64,000 bases of DNA from Halorussus limi (GTDB lineage Archaea > Halobacteriota > Halobacteria > Halobacteriales > Haladaptataceae). Position 1 is the first letter of the stretch; the number at the start of each line of letters is the position of its first letter. Position numbers and translations under genes: made by a program. Of this stretch, positions 1 to 8,511 are shown in pieces. The notes beneath the pieces were generated by a model. The model was given only the letters and a program-made list of their open reading frames with translations. It was not told the origin of the DNA and ran no database searches. The stretch spans positions 62,001 through 126,000 of the forward strand of contig NZ_CP096663.1 of NCBI RefSeq assembly GCF_023238205.1, in the 5' to 3' direction.

Positions 1-184
1 TGTCCGCATCCCGTTCGCTTCGGTGTTCGCCAGCGTCGAACAGACTCGTCAGGTTCCCCTCTTGGGGGTCGAGATCTATCACGAGGGTATTTTGACCCAT
101 TCGCTCCAACGCGACGGCGAGGTTAGCCGTCATCGTCGTCTTGTACGTCCCGCCCGACTCGGAGTAGATTACAGTCGTTATCAT
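1..184 (-). CDS. parA: ParA-family partition ATPase (5' part only)
   Basis: Only the first 61 codons lie in the window; the gene continues past the left edge. The N-terminus has a deviant Walker A (SGGTYKTT, residues 9-16) and the Walker A' region LVIDLDPQEGN, as in ParA/Soj ATPases that move plasmid copies apart. The usual GxGKT is GTYKT, and the signature lysine at the start of the loop is absent. The ATG at 184-182 is preceded by a TATA box centred near 213, so the mRNA should be leaderless. The 13-bp iterons begin in this promoter, which suggests autoregulation or a linked partition site. No parB-like partner is visible. Confidence 0.88.
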   Translation of the reverse strand, partial: MITTVIYSESGGTYKTTMTANLAVALERMGQNTLVIDLDPQEGNLTSLFDAGEHRSERDAD

Positions 185-204
185 ATGCCGCCGGATTTCT
201 CCCA

Positions 205-391
205 CTGTACTATAAATCTGTGTCAGACGACCGGGGCAGATATCTGTAATACTTTTCTGTCATATACATCTGTAATAGACCTCTGTAACCCGCCACGTAT
301 GGCGATTGTAGTAGCCCTCACGGAATTAAAACCATCTAGTACAGACATCTATTACAGGCACCTATTACAGAAGTCTGTGACACAGTTCTGT
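205..391. repeat. 13-bp iteron array upstream of parA
   Basis: CTG(T) motifs occur at 205, 218, (231 degenerate), 244, 257, 270 and 283, exactly 13 bp apart; the better copies read CTGTAAT or CTGTAAC. After a gap the motif appears in the opposite orientation (ACAG at 341, 354, 367, again 13 bp apart), then forward at 375 and 388. Such regular spacing next to parA is typical of a centromere-like partition site or of replication iterons. The sequence alone does not say which protein binds. Confidence 0.75.
209..217 (-). promoter_or_regulatory. parA promoter TATA box
   Basis: On the minus strand this reads ATTTATAGT, centred about 28 nt upstream of the parA ATG, the normal distance from TATA box to transcription start in haloarchaea. 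CTGT iterons at 205 and 218 lie on either side of it, so a protein bound to the iterons would compete with TBP/TFB. Confidence 0.6.
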
Positions 392-754
392 ATTCGGTGA
401 GTGTCCACTAAACTGACGCACGTCGTCTGGTAGAGAACACTGTCACGGAACATCGTCATTGGAATTCGGTACTCAATTCTGTAACAGACACCTGTAACGG
501 ACGTCTGTTATAGACGCTCGCCACATGCAGTAAATACAGACATATACCACGGAAGGCTGTAACACAGTGCTGTATTCGGTGAGTGTACACTGAGTTGGCG
601 CAGGTCACCTGGTATAGAACACTGTCACGGAACATCGTCATTGAAATCCGCCACTCATATCTGTAACAGATGTCTGTAACGGGCGCCTGTTATAGACGCT
701 CGCCACATCCACTAGATACAGACATATACCACGGAAGGCTGTGACAGAAGCTCT
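391..754. repeat. Two 182-bp imperfect tandem repeats carrying iterons
   Basis: The block starting with TATTCGGTGAGTGT at 391 recurs at 573, and the block CATATACCACGGAAGGCTGT at 541 recurs at 723, giving a period of 182 bp. Each unit contains three CTGT iterons 13 bp apart (479, 492, 505 and 661, 674, 687) and two more at the junction (557, 570). The units differ by scattered substitutions, so the duplication is not recent. No gene is seen between 185 and 971. Confidence 0.75.
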
Positions 755-971
755 GTCGAACGTGGAGTAAGACAGTCGGAGCGCGGTGAAAGCTGTCGGT
801 ATCCGTCCGCGCCGGAATCTCCTGAAAATATGTTCGCGAGGTGTAAAATGCGTTCACTCCACGAGCGTCCTGCTACGTGAATGGTTCATCGCGGTGACGC
901 GCGCCGGTCCGTGTGAAGTCGAACTGCACGCCCGACCCATCTTTATGATTCGGCCGCCCGATTCATGTTCT

Positions 972-2381
972 GTGCCAACGTTCGTCGTCGTCGGCGGCGA
1001 TGCCGCCGGAATGTCAGCGGCCAGTAAAGCGAAACGGGACGACCCGGATCTCGACGTCGTCGTCTTCGAACAGGGGGAGTGGGTTTCGTACGGCGCCTGC
1101 GGACTCCCGTATTATATCAAAGGTGAGATCGACTCCCTCGAAGATCTCGTCTCGGTCACGCCCGAGGAGTTCCGTCAGGAACGGGATATCGATCTCCGAA
1201 CCGGACACGAAGTCGTCGATATCGACCCCTCGAAGCGGGTCGTCACAGCACGGAGTGACGATGGAGCGGTGAGACAGGAGTACGATCACCTACTCGTTGC
1301 GACGGGCGCAGAGGCAATAACGCCGCCGATCGACGGGGTAGACCACACGGGCGTCTACACGCTCGGGTCGATGTCAGACGGGAAAGACCTCCGTGACTAC
1401 GTGGGGCGGGCGCGTGCCGACGGCAATCTGCAGCAACCCGACAGGGGACCTGCGTGCCAGTTCCTCGAAACGTGTACCGGACCTGTCGGCATCGTCGGTG
1501 GTGGATACATCGGTATCGAGATGGCGGAAGCGCTCGCGGCCAACGGATTCGAGGTCCACCTCTTCCAGCGCGGCGACCGTATTCTGAAGCAGTTCAGCGA
1601 GGCCACGAGTGAGACTGTCCTCGACCACCTCGCCGACCGAGACGTTGCGGTCTACCTCGGGGCGGAAGTAGAGACGCTCGCGGGCGACGACAGGGTCGAA
1701 GCGGTCGTCACCGACGACGTACGCGTCCCTGTCGAAATGGTACTCGTCGGGACCGGCGTCCGCCCGCGAACAGCCCTCGCCGAGGACGCGGGCGTTCAAT
1801 TAGGCGAAACGGGGGCCATCGCGACCGACACGTACCGAGAGACGAACCTCCCGGACGTGTACGCGGCAGGCGACTGTGCGGAGACCGAACACGTCGTCAC
1901 GGGCGAGCCAGCGTACGTGCCCTTGGCGTTGACCGCCAACCGCCACGGCCGGGCAATCGGACAGACTGTCGCAGGAGAACCGACGGAGGGCGGCGGTACC
2001 GCAGGGACAGCGGCAGTCAAGGCGTTCGAGATGGAGGCCGCTCGGACCGGGGTTCTGAATCACGAGGAGGCCCGTGCGGTCGGCTTCGAACCGATGACCG
2101 AGACCATCGAGGCGAAATCTCGCGCTGGCTACTATCCCGAAGGTGGGACCGTGCAAGTAACGCTCACCGTCGATCGGCCGTCCGGTCGCGTACTCGGCGG
2201 CAGTCTCGTCTCCGAGTACGGTGAGGGTGCCGTCTACCGAAGCCACGCGCTCGTCGGTGCAGTGACCGAAGGCATCACCGTCGACGAACTCTCAAACTAC
2301 GATCTCGCGTACGCACCGCCGTTCAATACGACGTGGGACCCCGTCCTGACCGCTGCGAAGGTAGTCGAAAGCGAGCGCTGA
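972..2381 (+). CDS. CoA-disulfide reductase / NADH oxidase-like flavoprotein
   Basis: A class I/III pyridine nucleotide-disulfide oxidoreductase of 469 aa. The FAD-binding motif is VVVGGDAAGMS at the N-terminus, the NAD(P)H motif VGIVGGGYIGIE lies near residue 175, and the second FAD motif VYAAGDCAE near residue 295. With a GTG start at 972 the redox cysteine in GACGLPYY is Cys43, the position used by CoA-disulfide reductases. This start also has a TATA-like TTTATG about 28 nt upstream. ATG 945 and an earlier ATG at 786 are in frame but would add unrelated sequence. It should reduce CoA disulfide or a similar substrate, or oxygen, with NAD(P)H in the cytoplasm; which one cannot be told from sequence. 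Confidence 0.87.
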   Translation: MPTFVVVGGDAAGMSAASKAKRDDPDLDVVVFEQGEWVSYGACGLPYYIKGEIDSLEDLVSVTPEEFRQERDIDLRTGHEVVDIDPSKRVVTARSDDGAVRQEYDHLLVATGAEAITPPIDGVDHTGVYTLGSMSDGKDLRDYVGRARADGNLQQPDRGPACQFLETCTGPVGIVGGGYIGIEMAEALAANGFEVHLFQRGDRILKQFSEATSETVLDHLADRDVAVYLGAEVETLAGDDRVEAVVTDDVRVPVEMVLVGTGVRPRTALAEDAGVQLGETGAIATDTYRETNLPDVYAAGDCAETEHVVTGEPAYVPLALTANRHGRAIGQTVAGEPTEGGGTAGTAAVKAFEMEAARTGVLNHEEARAVGFEPMTETIEAKSRAGYYPEGGTVQVTLTVDRPSGRVLGGSLVSEYGEGAVYRSHALVGAVTEGITVDELSNYDLAYAPPFNTTWDPVLTAAKVVESER

Positions 2382-2626
2382 ACTGTCCCGCGGTCGTCGC
2401 CAAGCGCGGGGCTAGTCGTCGTGCAACGAGTCTCAGAGTACGTCCGGCAGTTCTCAGTCAGTTTACGTCGAAAGGGTCCCGGTTCGTCGAGTTCACATCT
2501 GAGACGTTGCAGTGCGTCAGACTCGTCCCGTGACTCGACTTGCATTAGCACCGCTGTAGACTGTGCAACCGTTCCGTTGACCGACGGCCACCACATTTTC
2601 GGGTACCCGGGCGAAACGCAGAGATA

Positions 2627-2812
2627 ATGGGCCTGATGCAGAAGCTCCGGCGGCTACTCGGACTCGTCGAGGGTCACGAGGACAAGATAGCGAAGCAGGT
2701 CAGCAAGCGAACCAGCGTGAGCGAAGAGAAGGCCAAACGAGGCATCGAGAAGGTCCAAGAGACGGTCGGCGAAGACTCGAACAACGACGTCGGAGACCCG
2801 AACCGTCGCTGA
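2627..2812 (+). CDS. Small charged hypothetical protein
   Basis: A 61-aa protein, MGLMQKLRRLLG at the N-terminus followed by a lysine- and glutamate-rich helix and a polar tail. It has no cysteines and no membrane segment. It lies between the flavoprotein and RNase H genes, all on the same strand, but with gaps over 200 bp on each side, so it is probably a separate transcript. The amphipathic N-terminus could touch membrane or nucleic acid; I do not recognise a family. Confidence 0.5.
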   Translation: MGLMQKLRRLLGLVEGHEDKIAKQVSKRTSVSEEKAKRGIEKVQETVGEDSNNDVGDPNRR

Positions 2813-3028
2813 CGACAGCCAGACCGAATGCCATAGATCTGCCCGTGTATCAGCCGCTGAGGACCCCGCGGGACCGACCGATTCGAAACGACCGGCCACC
2901 GGTACCACCTGAAGGGATTATGCCGCTCGACCACCGAGGACCCGTATGCAGTGGTGCGACCAGCCAAAGAGGACAGCCGCGAGCGACGGTGTGAGAACGC
3001 GGAACCGAATTCCGAAGGAGGACGTGGC

Positions 3029-3682
3029 GTGACCGACGACCCGCTTCCGGCCGAACACCTCTCGCCGCTCGCTGCGCTCGTCGACGAGGTACTCGCGGGC
3101 GTCGGTTACGAGATGGCGGCCGCTACCGACGCCATCGACGACGCCGTCCCCGGCTACGGCGGTCTCTTCGACCCCGCGACCACCTCGGACGAGTTGCGTC
3201 AGGCGCTCGAAGACCTGCTGGCGTCGGGGGTCACCCAGCCACCCGTCGCCGAGTCGACGAGCGACACCTTCGTCCTCTACGTCGACGGTAGCTCGCGGGG
3301 CAATCCCGGTCCCGCAGGTGCGGGCGCGGTCATCATGGACGCAACGGAGGACGAACTCGCTCGTCTCGGCCGCCCCGTCGGCTCCCGGACGGGCAACAAC
3401 ACCGCCGAGTACGTCGCCCTCCGGCTCGGCCTCTCCGAACTGCTGGCTCGCTACGAGCCACGGAGACTGGAGGTGCGTATCGATTCGATGACGGTCATCC
3501 GAGACGTCTGGGGCGGCGACGACCCGACGGAACCGGGCGTCGAAGCCTATAGCGAGGCCGTCAGGACCGCATTGGCGAGCATCCCGGAACACGAGTACAC
3601 GCATCTGGCCGACAGCGACCCGAACCCCGCCGACGCACTGGCCACAGTAGGAGCCGATATCGCGGCCTTCGGACCCGGATAG
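3029..3682 (+). CDS. rnhA: Ribonuclease HI-like protein
   Basis: A 217-aa protein whose C-terminal half (about residues 78-217) is an RNase HI fold. The four acidic catalytic positions are present: D in YVDGSSRGNPGP, E in NNTAEYVAL, D in RIDSMTVI and D in PADALAT. RNase HI cuts the RNA strand of RNA-DNA hybrids in the cytoplasm. The N-terminal 75 residues are a haloarchaeal extension without a known motif. The GTG at 3029 is chosen because a GGAGG Shine-Dalgarno sits 8 nt upstream; an ATG at 2951 is in frame but not preceded by a signal. Confidence 0.88.
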   Translation: MTDDPLPAEHLSPLAALVDEVLAGVGYEMAAATDAIDDAVPGYGGLFDPATTSDELRQALEDLLASGVTQPPVAESTSDTFVLYVDGSSRGNPGPAGAGAVIMDATEDELARLGRPVGSRTGNNTAEYVALRLGLSELLARYEPRRLEVRIDSMTVIRDVWGGDDPTEPGVEAYSEAVRTALASIPEHEYTHLADSDPNPADALATVGADIAAFGPG

Positions 3683-3899
3683 GAGTAGTGCGTTCGTCTG
3701 TCCTGTTGGCGTCCGTGCGGTCGTTCTACTCGTGGTCAGTGAAATGGCATGGTCGGTGTAGTTGTACTTGATTCTAAGACCGCTTAAACCGTGTTTCCAC
3801 TACACTGCAGGTCTTGTTTTACGAACCTCTTAGCGCGTTCGTTCCCTCAGATGAACCGGGGGATTCCGTAGGCGGAACCGTGGAATCCGACCTCGAATC

Positions 3900-4088
3900 A
3901 TGAACGCAGGCACCAGTATCGACGACAGAATCGTACTGCAACCGGAATCGACTAGCGAGCAACAGGTGCGGAACCTGCTTATGGACGCGGTCACCGAACA
4001 CGATGCGGCCACGCTCTTGTGGACGACTGCGGACCTCGGTGACTACTCCGAGCTGCACGGAAAGCACGCCCACAGGGACGAGGAGTAG
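3900..4088 (+). CDS. Small hypothetical protein
   Basis: A 62-aa acidic, soluble protein starting at an ATG just after an AT-richer stretch with a possible TATA element (CTTAAACC, about 3783-3790). No motif is recognised. The composition fits haloarchaeal coding sequence and the reverse-strand alternatives here look worse, but there is no close neighbour in the same operon. Treat it as a candidate gene only. Confidence 0.4.
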   Translation: MNAGTSIDDRIVLQPESTSEQQVRNLLMDAVTEHDAATLLWTTADLGDYSELHGKHAHRDEE

Positions 4089-4223
4089 GGGCTGGTAATG
4101 CCGTGGGACGACGCCGAGGAGTTCCCCGTGTACGGTGAAAGGCAAGACTACAGACGCCTTCTGCAAGCACTTATCAGCCAATCATTGTACCAGAGTGACG
4201 ACGGTGTAGAGTTCCGAGCCACC

Positions 4224-5132
4224 TTAATTCGTGCACGACTCGTCCGAACTGAGAGAGAGGGTATACCACTCCCCGTCGTAGTCGACGTACCACGTGTAGT
4301 GGGCTTCAGGAAAGGCGGTCTCCCGAAGTCGCTCCAGGAGCCGGTGCCATGCGCGGGAAGGAGACTGGGTTGTTTCGTGATAGCCGTCGGTCACCGCCGC
4401 GTCCAGAATGGCTTGCTCTTCGGGTGTGGGGGGCTCAATTCGGATGATGTGGCGGTCGGCAATCAACTCACGGAATGACTCGGCACTTTCTGCCACCCGT
4501 TCAGCAGTGTATTCGTGTACGAGTTTCTCCATCGTGGTTGTTCGGTGGGCCGTCACCTCGTAGGCCCTCCCCTCCCAGCGAACCCACAACTCGCCCTCGT
4601 CCACAAACGTTGACTCAGCGGTCCCGTCCCGGTATGGAACTGGAGACGCGGAAAAATCGAGTATCGTCTCCGGATAGACTTGGGGTTTGTAGAGACCGCC
4701 GTAGACGGTGGACCGCAATGCTAATTGGTCGGATTCGGGGAGGTCCGGGAACGATAACACCGTAGCGTTCGGTGATGGCGTTTGACGGGGGTTCCACGTG
4801 ACGCTGAGTACGAGTGCCGGTAGTTCAGCGGTGTAGCTGTTGGCAAGTTCGACGTAGTAATACGAGTTATCGAACTCCACGTACGAGGCCTGTTTGAGTG
4901 GGCGAGGCCCGTAGGAAGCAGTCGTACTCCCATGGCGACTTGCTCGGTGAGCGAGTGTCCGCTGAAATCGGTTGTACGTGGGCAGAAGGTCCGTCACGGG
5001 GTCGAAGGGTTCAGCGACGGCCCCGTACTCACAGAGGTCCTGTTCATCCCTCGAACCCCCGAATGGAAGTGAACTACAGCCCGCACCCAAGAGCGCGAGG
5101 CCGGATGCAACGAGTGTTCGTCGTGAATACAT
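4224..5132 (-). CDS. Tat-exported lipoprotein, family A
   Basis: 302 aa. The N-terminus MYSRRTLVASGLALLGAGC is a twin-arginine signal ending in a lipobox, so the protein is exported folded and anchored by a lipid on Cys19. The rest is soluble and beta-rich with no known catalytic motif. It is the second gene of an operon: the upstream gene stops 3 nt before this ATG. It is paralogous to the lipoprotein at 33439-34395. Shared features are a central LPE(S/V)DQ segment, a threonine-rich YTAERVAESA / YTAKQVATAA helix, and the C-terminal EEQAILDAAVTDG / AQQDIVETAITEG helix before a YDGEWYT / YQGDVYWT strand. Function unknown. Confidence 0.78.
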   Translation of the reverse strand: MYSRRTLVASGLALLGAGCSSLPFGGSRDEQDLCEYGAVAEPFDPVTDLLPTYNRFQRTLAHRASRHGSTTASYGPRPLKQASYVEFDNSYYYVELANSYTAELPALVLSVTWNPRQTPSPNATVLSFPDLPESDQLALRSTVYGGLYKPQVYPETILDFSASPVPYRDGTAESTFVDEGELWVRWEGRAYEVTAHRTTTMEKLVHEYTAERVAESAESFRELIADRHIIRIEPPTPEEQAILDAAVTDGYHETTQSPSRAWHRLLERLRETAFPEAHYTWYVDYDGEWYTLSLSSDESCTN

Positions 5133-5135
5133 AGT

Positions 5136-5681
5136 CTACAGGCAGGTGTACGCGCCGGGCGCTCCGTAGGACGTTACTTCGGTTTTGAAACCGTAGAGGA
5201 GGCCGTTGTCACAGGAGACACTCTTCCAGATCTTGACGTGGTCGTCAGTGTAGACGACGATTACGAAGACGGTCTGGCCGTACGGCTCGGCCATCGTCCA
5301 AGTGCGTGTCGTACCGGGGTCCAACGTGTACCGTCCGTAGAGTTGGACCTCACTAGGAAACGAAAGGGACATCACCGTGTGATAGTCGCCGGGATGACTC
5401 GAACTGATACCAGCAGTCCCCTCGGTCGTGTTGTAGTCACCACCAGTACTGCGATGTACTTGGATGTCATTGATCTCTGTCCCTTCACCGACCCAAAGTT
5501 CGAGCGTGTGGCTCGTATCCGCGCTATTAGTAAAATTGATGAACACTGGACGGTCTTGTGGGGTCGACGTATCGGAAGTGCCTGGTAGCGCCCCCGCTAA
5601 AAATAGTCCGCTAAAACAGAGTCCCGCCAACAGGAGAATGATACTTCCGCGGAGAAGACGAGTCATCGTCTGCTGAATCAT
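5136..5681 (-). CDS. Membrane-anchored or secreted beta-rich protein
   Basis: 181 aa. One hydrophobic N-terminal helix (residues about 12-32) is followed by a small Ser/Thr-rich linker and a domain rich in beta strands (HTLELWVGEGTEIND ...). This resembles many halocyanin- or immunoglobulin-like extracellular domains, but no metal ligands are evident. The C-terminus has two cysteines (SCDNG, YTCL) that could form a disulfide. It precedes the lipoprotein gene 4224-5132 by 3 nt, so the pair is very likely cotranscribed and both act at the cell surface. Confidence 0.68.
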   Translation of the reverse strand: MIQQTMTRLLRGSIILLLAGLCFSGLFLAGALPGTSDTSTPQDRPVFINFTNSADTSHTLELWVGEGTEINDIQVHRSTGGDYNTTEGTAGISSSHPGDYHTVMSLSFPSEVQLYGRYTLDPGTTRTWTMAEPYGQTVFVIVVYTDDHVKIWKSVSCDNGLLYGFKTEVTSYGAPGAYTCL

Positions 5682-5892
5682 ACTCTAAACCCTTAACAAT
5701 TCGCAACTTCCCGGCGTGTCATCGCCATTAGAGTTGGTGTTTTGCCGCTATTTAGGCATGCTTGTACCAGCCCTTCCAGGGAAGAATTCCGGAAATACAC
5801 GGACGCTCCGTGCTGAATACAGAGGAGGGGATGGATTAATTGGTGGGGTATGAGATTGGTGTTCGGCGTGTTCGTTGGAGATAGTCTTGGGC

Positions 5893-6237
5893 TTACTCTT
5901 TGTGTTGTTGGTTGTGTAGTCCTGATGAGACGCCGACGGTGAGGGCGACGACTACTGTGAGGATGTGTATTGTTCCGAACTCAGCGCTATTGTTAGTGAA
6001 TTCGAGTATCAGGAAGACAGATGTCATAGTAGTGATGACAAATTGGCCTTCGTTTCTGGCTGTTCCTCCGTAAAGTAGCCAATTCCAAACCTCTGGGCGC
6101 AATATTACGATAGACCCATTTATGATTATGACTCCCACCCCGATAGAAAATAGTAGTGTTCCAGTAGTTACGATTGTGTACACAAAGGCGAGGGCACCGA
6201 TAAGTACGGACAGGGCAAACCGTGACGCGTCGTTCAT
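5893..6237 (-). CDS. Small integral membrane protein
   Basis: 114 aa with four likely transmembrane helices (about residues 7-25, 29-47, 67-84, 88-105) and a polar LHNQQHKE tail. There are no charged residues inside the membrane segments and no catalytic motif. The coding sequence is AT-richer than its neighbours, which suggests a separate origin. It is divergently placed relative to the Tat protein at 6327 and shares its upstream region. Function unknown. Confidence 0.6.
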   Translation of the reverse strand: MNDASRFALSVLIGALAFVYTIVTTGTLLFSIGVGVIIINGSIVILRPEVWNWLLYGGTARNEGQFVITTMTSVFLILEFTNNSAEFGTIHILTVVVALTVGVSSGLHNQQHKE

Positions 6238-6326
6238 ACGGGTATCTTTTTTCGTTACTGTAAAAACATGTCTAACTGACGTGGAAATTAGCGGCTATTC
6301 GGAACTACAGGACCTCGAGGCGAAGC

Positions 6327-6704
6327 GTGTTGAAGACGATTGGCGGTACTGCGGCCTTCGCGAGTGCTGCAGGGGTCGGCAGCGCAGAGGGCAGACAGGG
6401 TACGATTCATCACGCGTACAAGTCGTTCATAGAGGACAACTGGGACAACGCCAACGATACCTCGAAGGACCTCGTCGAAGAGTTCGAGCGGGGAGCGAGC
6501 AGCCCGCAGTGGGATGGTTCGATGAAAGAGGCTTGCAAGACAATAGCAAGTGATTCGACGAACTACTCCGATCAGGTCTACGAGACGATCGTGAACAACG
6601 GCCCCAACAACCGAGACGACTGGGACGAGTTCGTCGAAAATTCGGCGTACGCGTGCATGTGGTTCATCGGGGCGTACTCTCGCGGAGCGATCAACCAGCT
6701 GTAA
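6327..6704 (+). CDS. Tat-secreted hypothetical protein with damaged 5' end
   Basis: The first usable start in frame is the GTG at 6327, giving 125 aa. The in-frame codons just upstream read S-R-R-S-V-L-K, a classic twin-arginine motif, which continues into a hydrophobic stretch ending VGSAEG. The open frame reaches back to a stop at 6273 without ATG or GTG, while an ATG at 6268 lies in another frame. The intact gene probably began there and has suffered a 1-nt frameshift, or it uses a rare start (CTG 6276). The mature part is acidic, with two cysteines, and matches nothing I know. Confidence 0.45.
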   Translation: MLKTIGGTAAFASAAGVGSAEGRQGTIHHAYKSFIEDNWDNANDTSKDLVEEFERGASSPQWDGSMKEACKTIASDSTNYSDQVYETIVNNGPNNRDDWDEFVENSAYACMWFIGAYSRGAINQL

Positions 6705-6844
6705 CCACGACCGGCATATCGGTAACGGACAGTGGCCGCCCGCACTATTTCTTGGTGAACAACCCGATGCGGCGACGGCTCAGGTCGCCGGACGACCGTC
6801 ATCTCGGAAGAAAGAGTTATGAAATTAACATTCTAATCTCGGAT

Positions 6845-8056
6845 ATGAAGCGGAGAACGTTCCTGTCGACAGCGGCCGTCGGCGCAAGTACACTCTCGGG
6901 GTGTCTGTCGATGCTCCCGTCGTCAGACTCGGACACCCCCCTGCCGGACGTTCCCACGGGAGCGTGGACACAGTACGGAGCCGACGCGGCGAACACGTTC
7001 GCAACAGACGTATCCGCTCCATCGCAGGGGAACCTGGCATGGACGTCGGAGACCTTCACACGCTGGCAGCCTGCGGTTTCCGACGGAACAGTGTACACGA
7101 CGAACTTCGACCCCAGCCACGACGGGAGTGCAATCGCACTCGACGCACAGGACGGCACCGAACAGTGGCGAACCACCCTCGACGCCAGCGGGGCCAACGG
7201 GACTGTCGTCGTCGACGAGAGATGTATCGTGGCATACGACACGGAACTCGTCGCGCTCGATCCCGAAACGGGCGAGCGAATCTGGACCGAAACGACGAAC
7301 GGTCTCGAATTATCGGAACTGCTCGTCGCAGACGAAGCCACCGGGACCGTACTGGTCGCGTCCGAAAGCGGTATCGAGGCGTTCGGAGCAGCGAACGGGA
7401 AGAAACGCTGGGAAACCGACACGATACGCCCACTCGTCCATGCGCCTGCAGTGTACGACGGGCGCGTGTTCGCGGTAGGAAACGTCGATGGAGCGCCGTC
7501 CCTCGTTGCCCTCTCGCTGGAGGACGGCGCGGAGCGCTGGCGGAGCGAACTCACCTCCGGACCCGAGTCCGCCGCGCCCGTCGCGACCCAAGAAGGGGTG
7601 TTCGTCGCCGACGACCGAACGCTCGTCGCCTACGACAGGGAAACCGGCGACCGCCACCGCGAACTCCACTCGTTCGGCGAGGGCGAAGATGCAATCGCTC
7701 ACACGGTTGCGGCCGACGACGGTACCGTGTTCGTCACTAGCGCGTCCGGTGCCGTCGCAGTCGACAGCGAAACCGGAACGGAACGATGGCGCCGCGACGC
7801 TCCGGTGTACGACCCGGGAATCTGTGTCGGAACCGAAACGGTCGTGTTCCCGATCGACGACCCCGAATACTCACCCGGCAAGAAGACGATCAGCGCGCTC
7901 GATCGCGACTCGGGAGAGATGCGCTGGCACCACGCGTTCGACCGGTCCCCCAACGTGATCGTACCGCCGATACTGGTCGACGGAGCCGTGTTCTTTACAG
8001 CCAGTAACATGGACAGTCTCGCGGCCCTCGGCGACGTGCCCGCACGGGATAGTTAG
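6845..8056 (+). CDS. PQQ-repeat beta-propeller Tat lipoprotein
   Basis: 403 aa. The start is ATG 6845, where the protein begins MKRRTFLSTAAVGASTLSGC: a twin-arginine signal with lipobox, preceded by an AT-rich TTATGAAATTAACATT promoter region. The mature protein carries repeated blades of the PQQ/BamB-like type (GTEQWRTTL, GERIWTETT, GKKRWETDT, GAERWRSEL, GTERWRRDA, GEMRWHHAF), each with a conserved tryptophan, giving about seven blades. Such extracellular propellers act as scaffolds or quinoprotein relatives; PQQ ligands cannot be assigned here. The gene stands alone, followed by a possible terminator hairpin. Confidence 0.88.
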   Translation: MKRRTFLSTAAVGASTLSGCLSMLPSSDSDTPLPDVPTGAWTQYGADAANTFATDVSAPSQGNLAWTSETFTRWQPAVSDGTVYTTNFDPSHDGSAIALDAQDGTEQWRTTLDASGANGTVVVDERCIVAYDTELVALDPETGERIWTETTNGLELSELLVADEATGTVLVASESGIEAFGAANGKKRWETDTIRPLVHAPAVYDGRVFAVGNVDGAPSLVALSLEDGAERWRSELTSGPESAAPVATQEGVFVADDRTLVAYDRETGDRHRELHSFGEGEDAIAHTVAADDGTVFVTSASGAVAVDSETGTERWRRDAPVYDPGICVGTETVVFPIDDPEYSPGKKTISALDRDSGEMRWHHAFDRSPNVIVPPILVDGAVFFTASNMDSLAALGDVPARDS

Positions 8057-8200
8057 TTCCCAGCGCCGTCCGCCCTTTCCTCGCGAGAACGTCGCTCCAT
8101 CGCTATCGCTCCGACTCCCCCGTGAAGAAGTCACTCGTCGGGAGGAGTGATACCGAATTCGGTCGTGCGGTCTCACACTCAGAATAGATTACTCCCCGAA

Positions 8201-8223
8201 AGGAGGAGGGGTACACTCCTCCT
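8201..8223. terminator. Inverted repeat between convergent genes
   Basis: AGGAGGAG (8201-8208) and CTCCTCCT (8216-8223) form a perfect 8-bp stem with a 7-nt loop, downstream of the propeller gene and before the minus-strand reading frames that end at 8230. There is no strong T tract on either strand, so the terminator assignment is tentative. Confidence 0.3.
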
Positions 8224-8229
8224 CGCGAG

Positions 8230-8508
8230 TCAGTTGCCTCGAGTCGGTCCGTCTGTCCCGGAACACCGCGGCCGGGACGCCTGCCACCGGGTCGCGCGCT
8301 GTAGTCGCCCGCGATTGAAGGTGTCGTTGAAGTGGGTCGCGAACGTCTGCTTCACACCGTCGAGGCCAAGGACGGCGTCGACAGCGTTGACACCGCCGGT
8401 GATAACACCTGTGTCGCGCGCGGTGATGGTATAGGCTCCGTCATCTCCTCGTGAGTCACGGTCGACAGCTGTAACGTATCGCAGGTTACGAAGTGCGATG
8501 GAGGACAA
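8230..8508 (-). CDS. Doubtful hypothetical reading frame
   Basis: A 92-aa frame starting at TTG, 3 nt after the stop of the epimerase pseudogene. The central part (DDGAYTITARDTGVITGG) looks protein-like, whereas the C-terminal third is arginine-rich and looks like non-coding translation. It may be the remnant of a longer gene in this decaying region. No family recognised. Confidence 0.25.
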   Translation of the reverse strand: MSSIALRNLRYVTAVDRDSRGDDGAYTITARDTGVITGGVNAVDAVLGLDGVKQTFATHFNDTFNRGRLQRATRWQASRPRCSGTDGPTRGN

Positions 8509-8511
8509 CGC

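Noticed and set aside
205-754. CRISPR-like array of short repeats
   Set aside because: Repeats are about 7 bp with 6-bp spacers on a 13-bp step; there are no 24-37-bp repeats with unique spacers and no cas genes.
786-971. N-terminal extension of the flavoprotein starting at ATG 786
   Set aside because: The extension does not belong to the fold, and start 972 places the redox cysteine at residue 43 and has a TATA-like element at the right distance.
6901-7740. 279-codon frame overlapping the propeller gene
   Set aside because: Extremely arginine-rich, the off-frame reading of the repeat blades.
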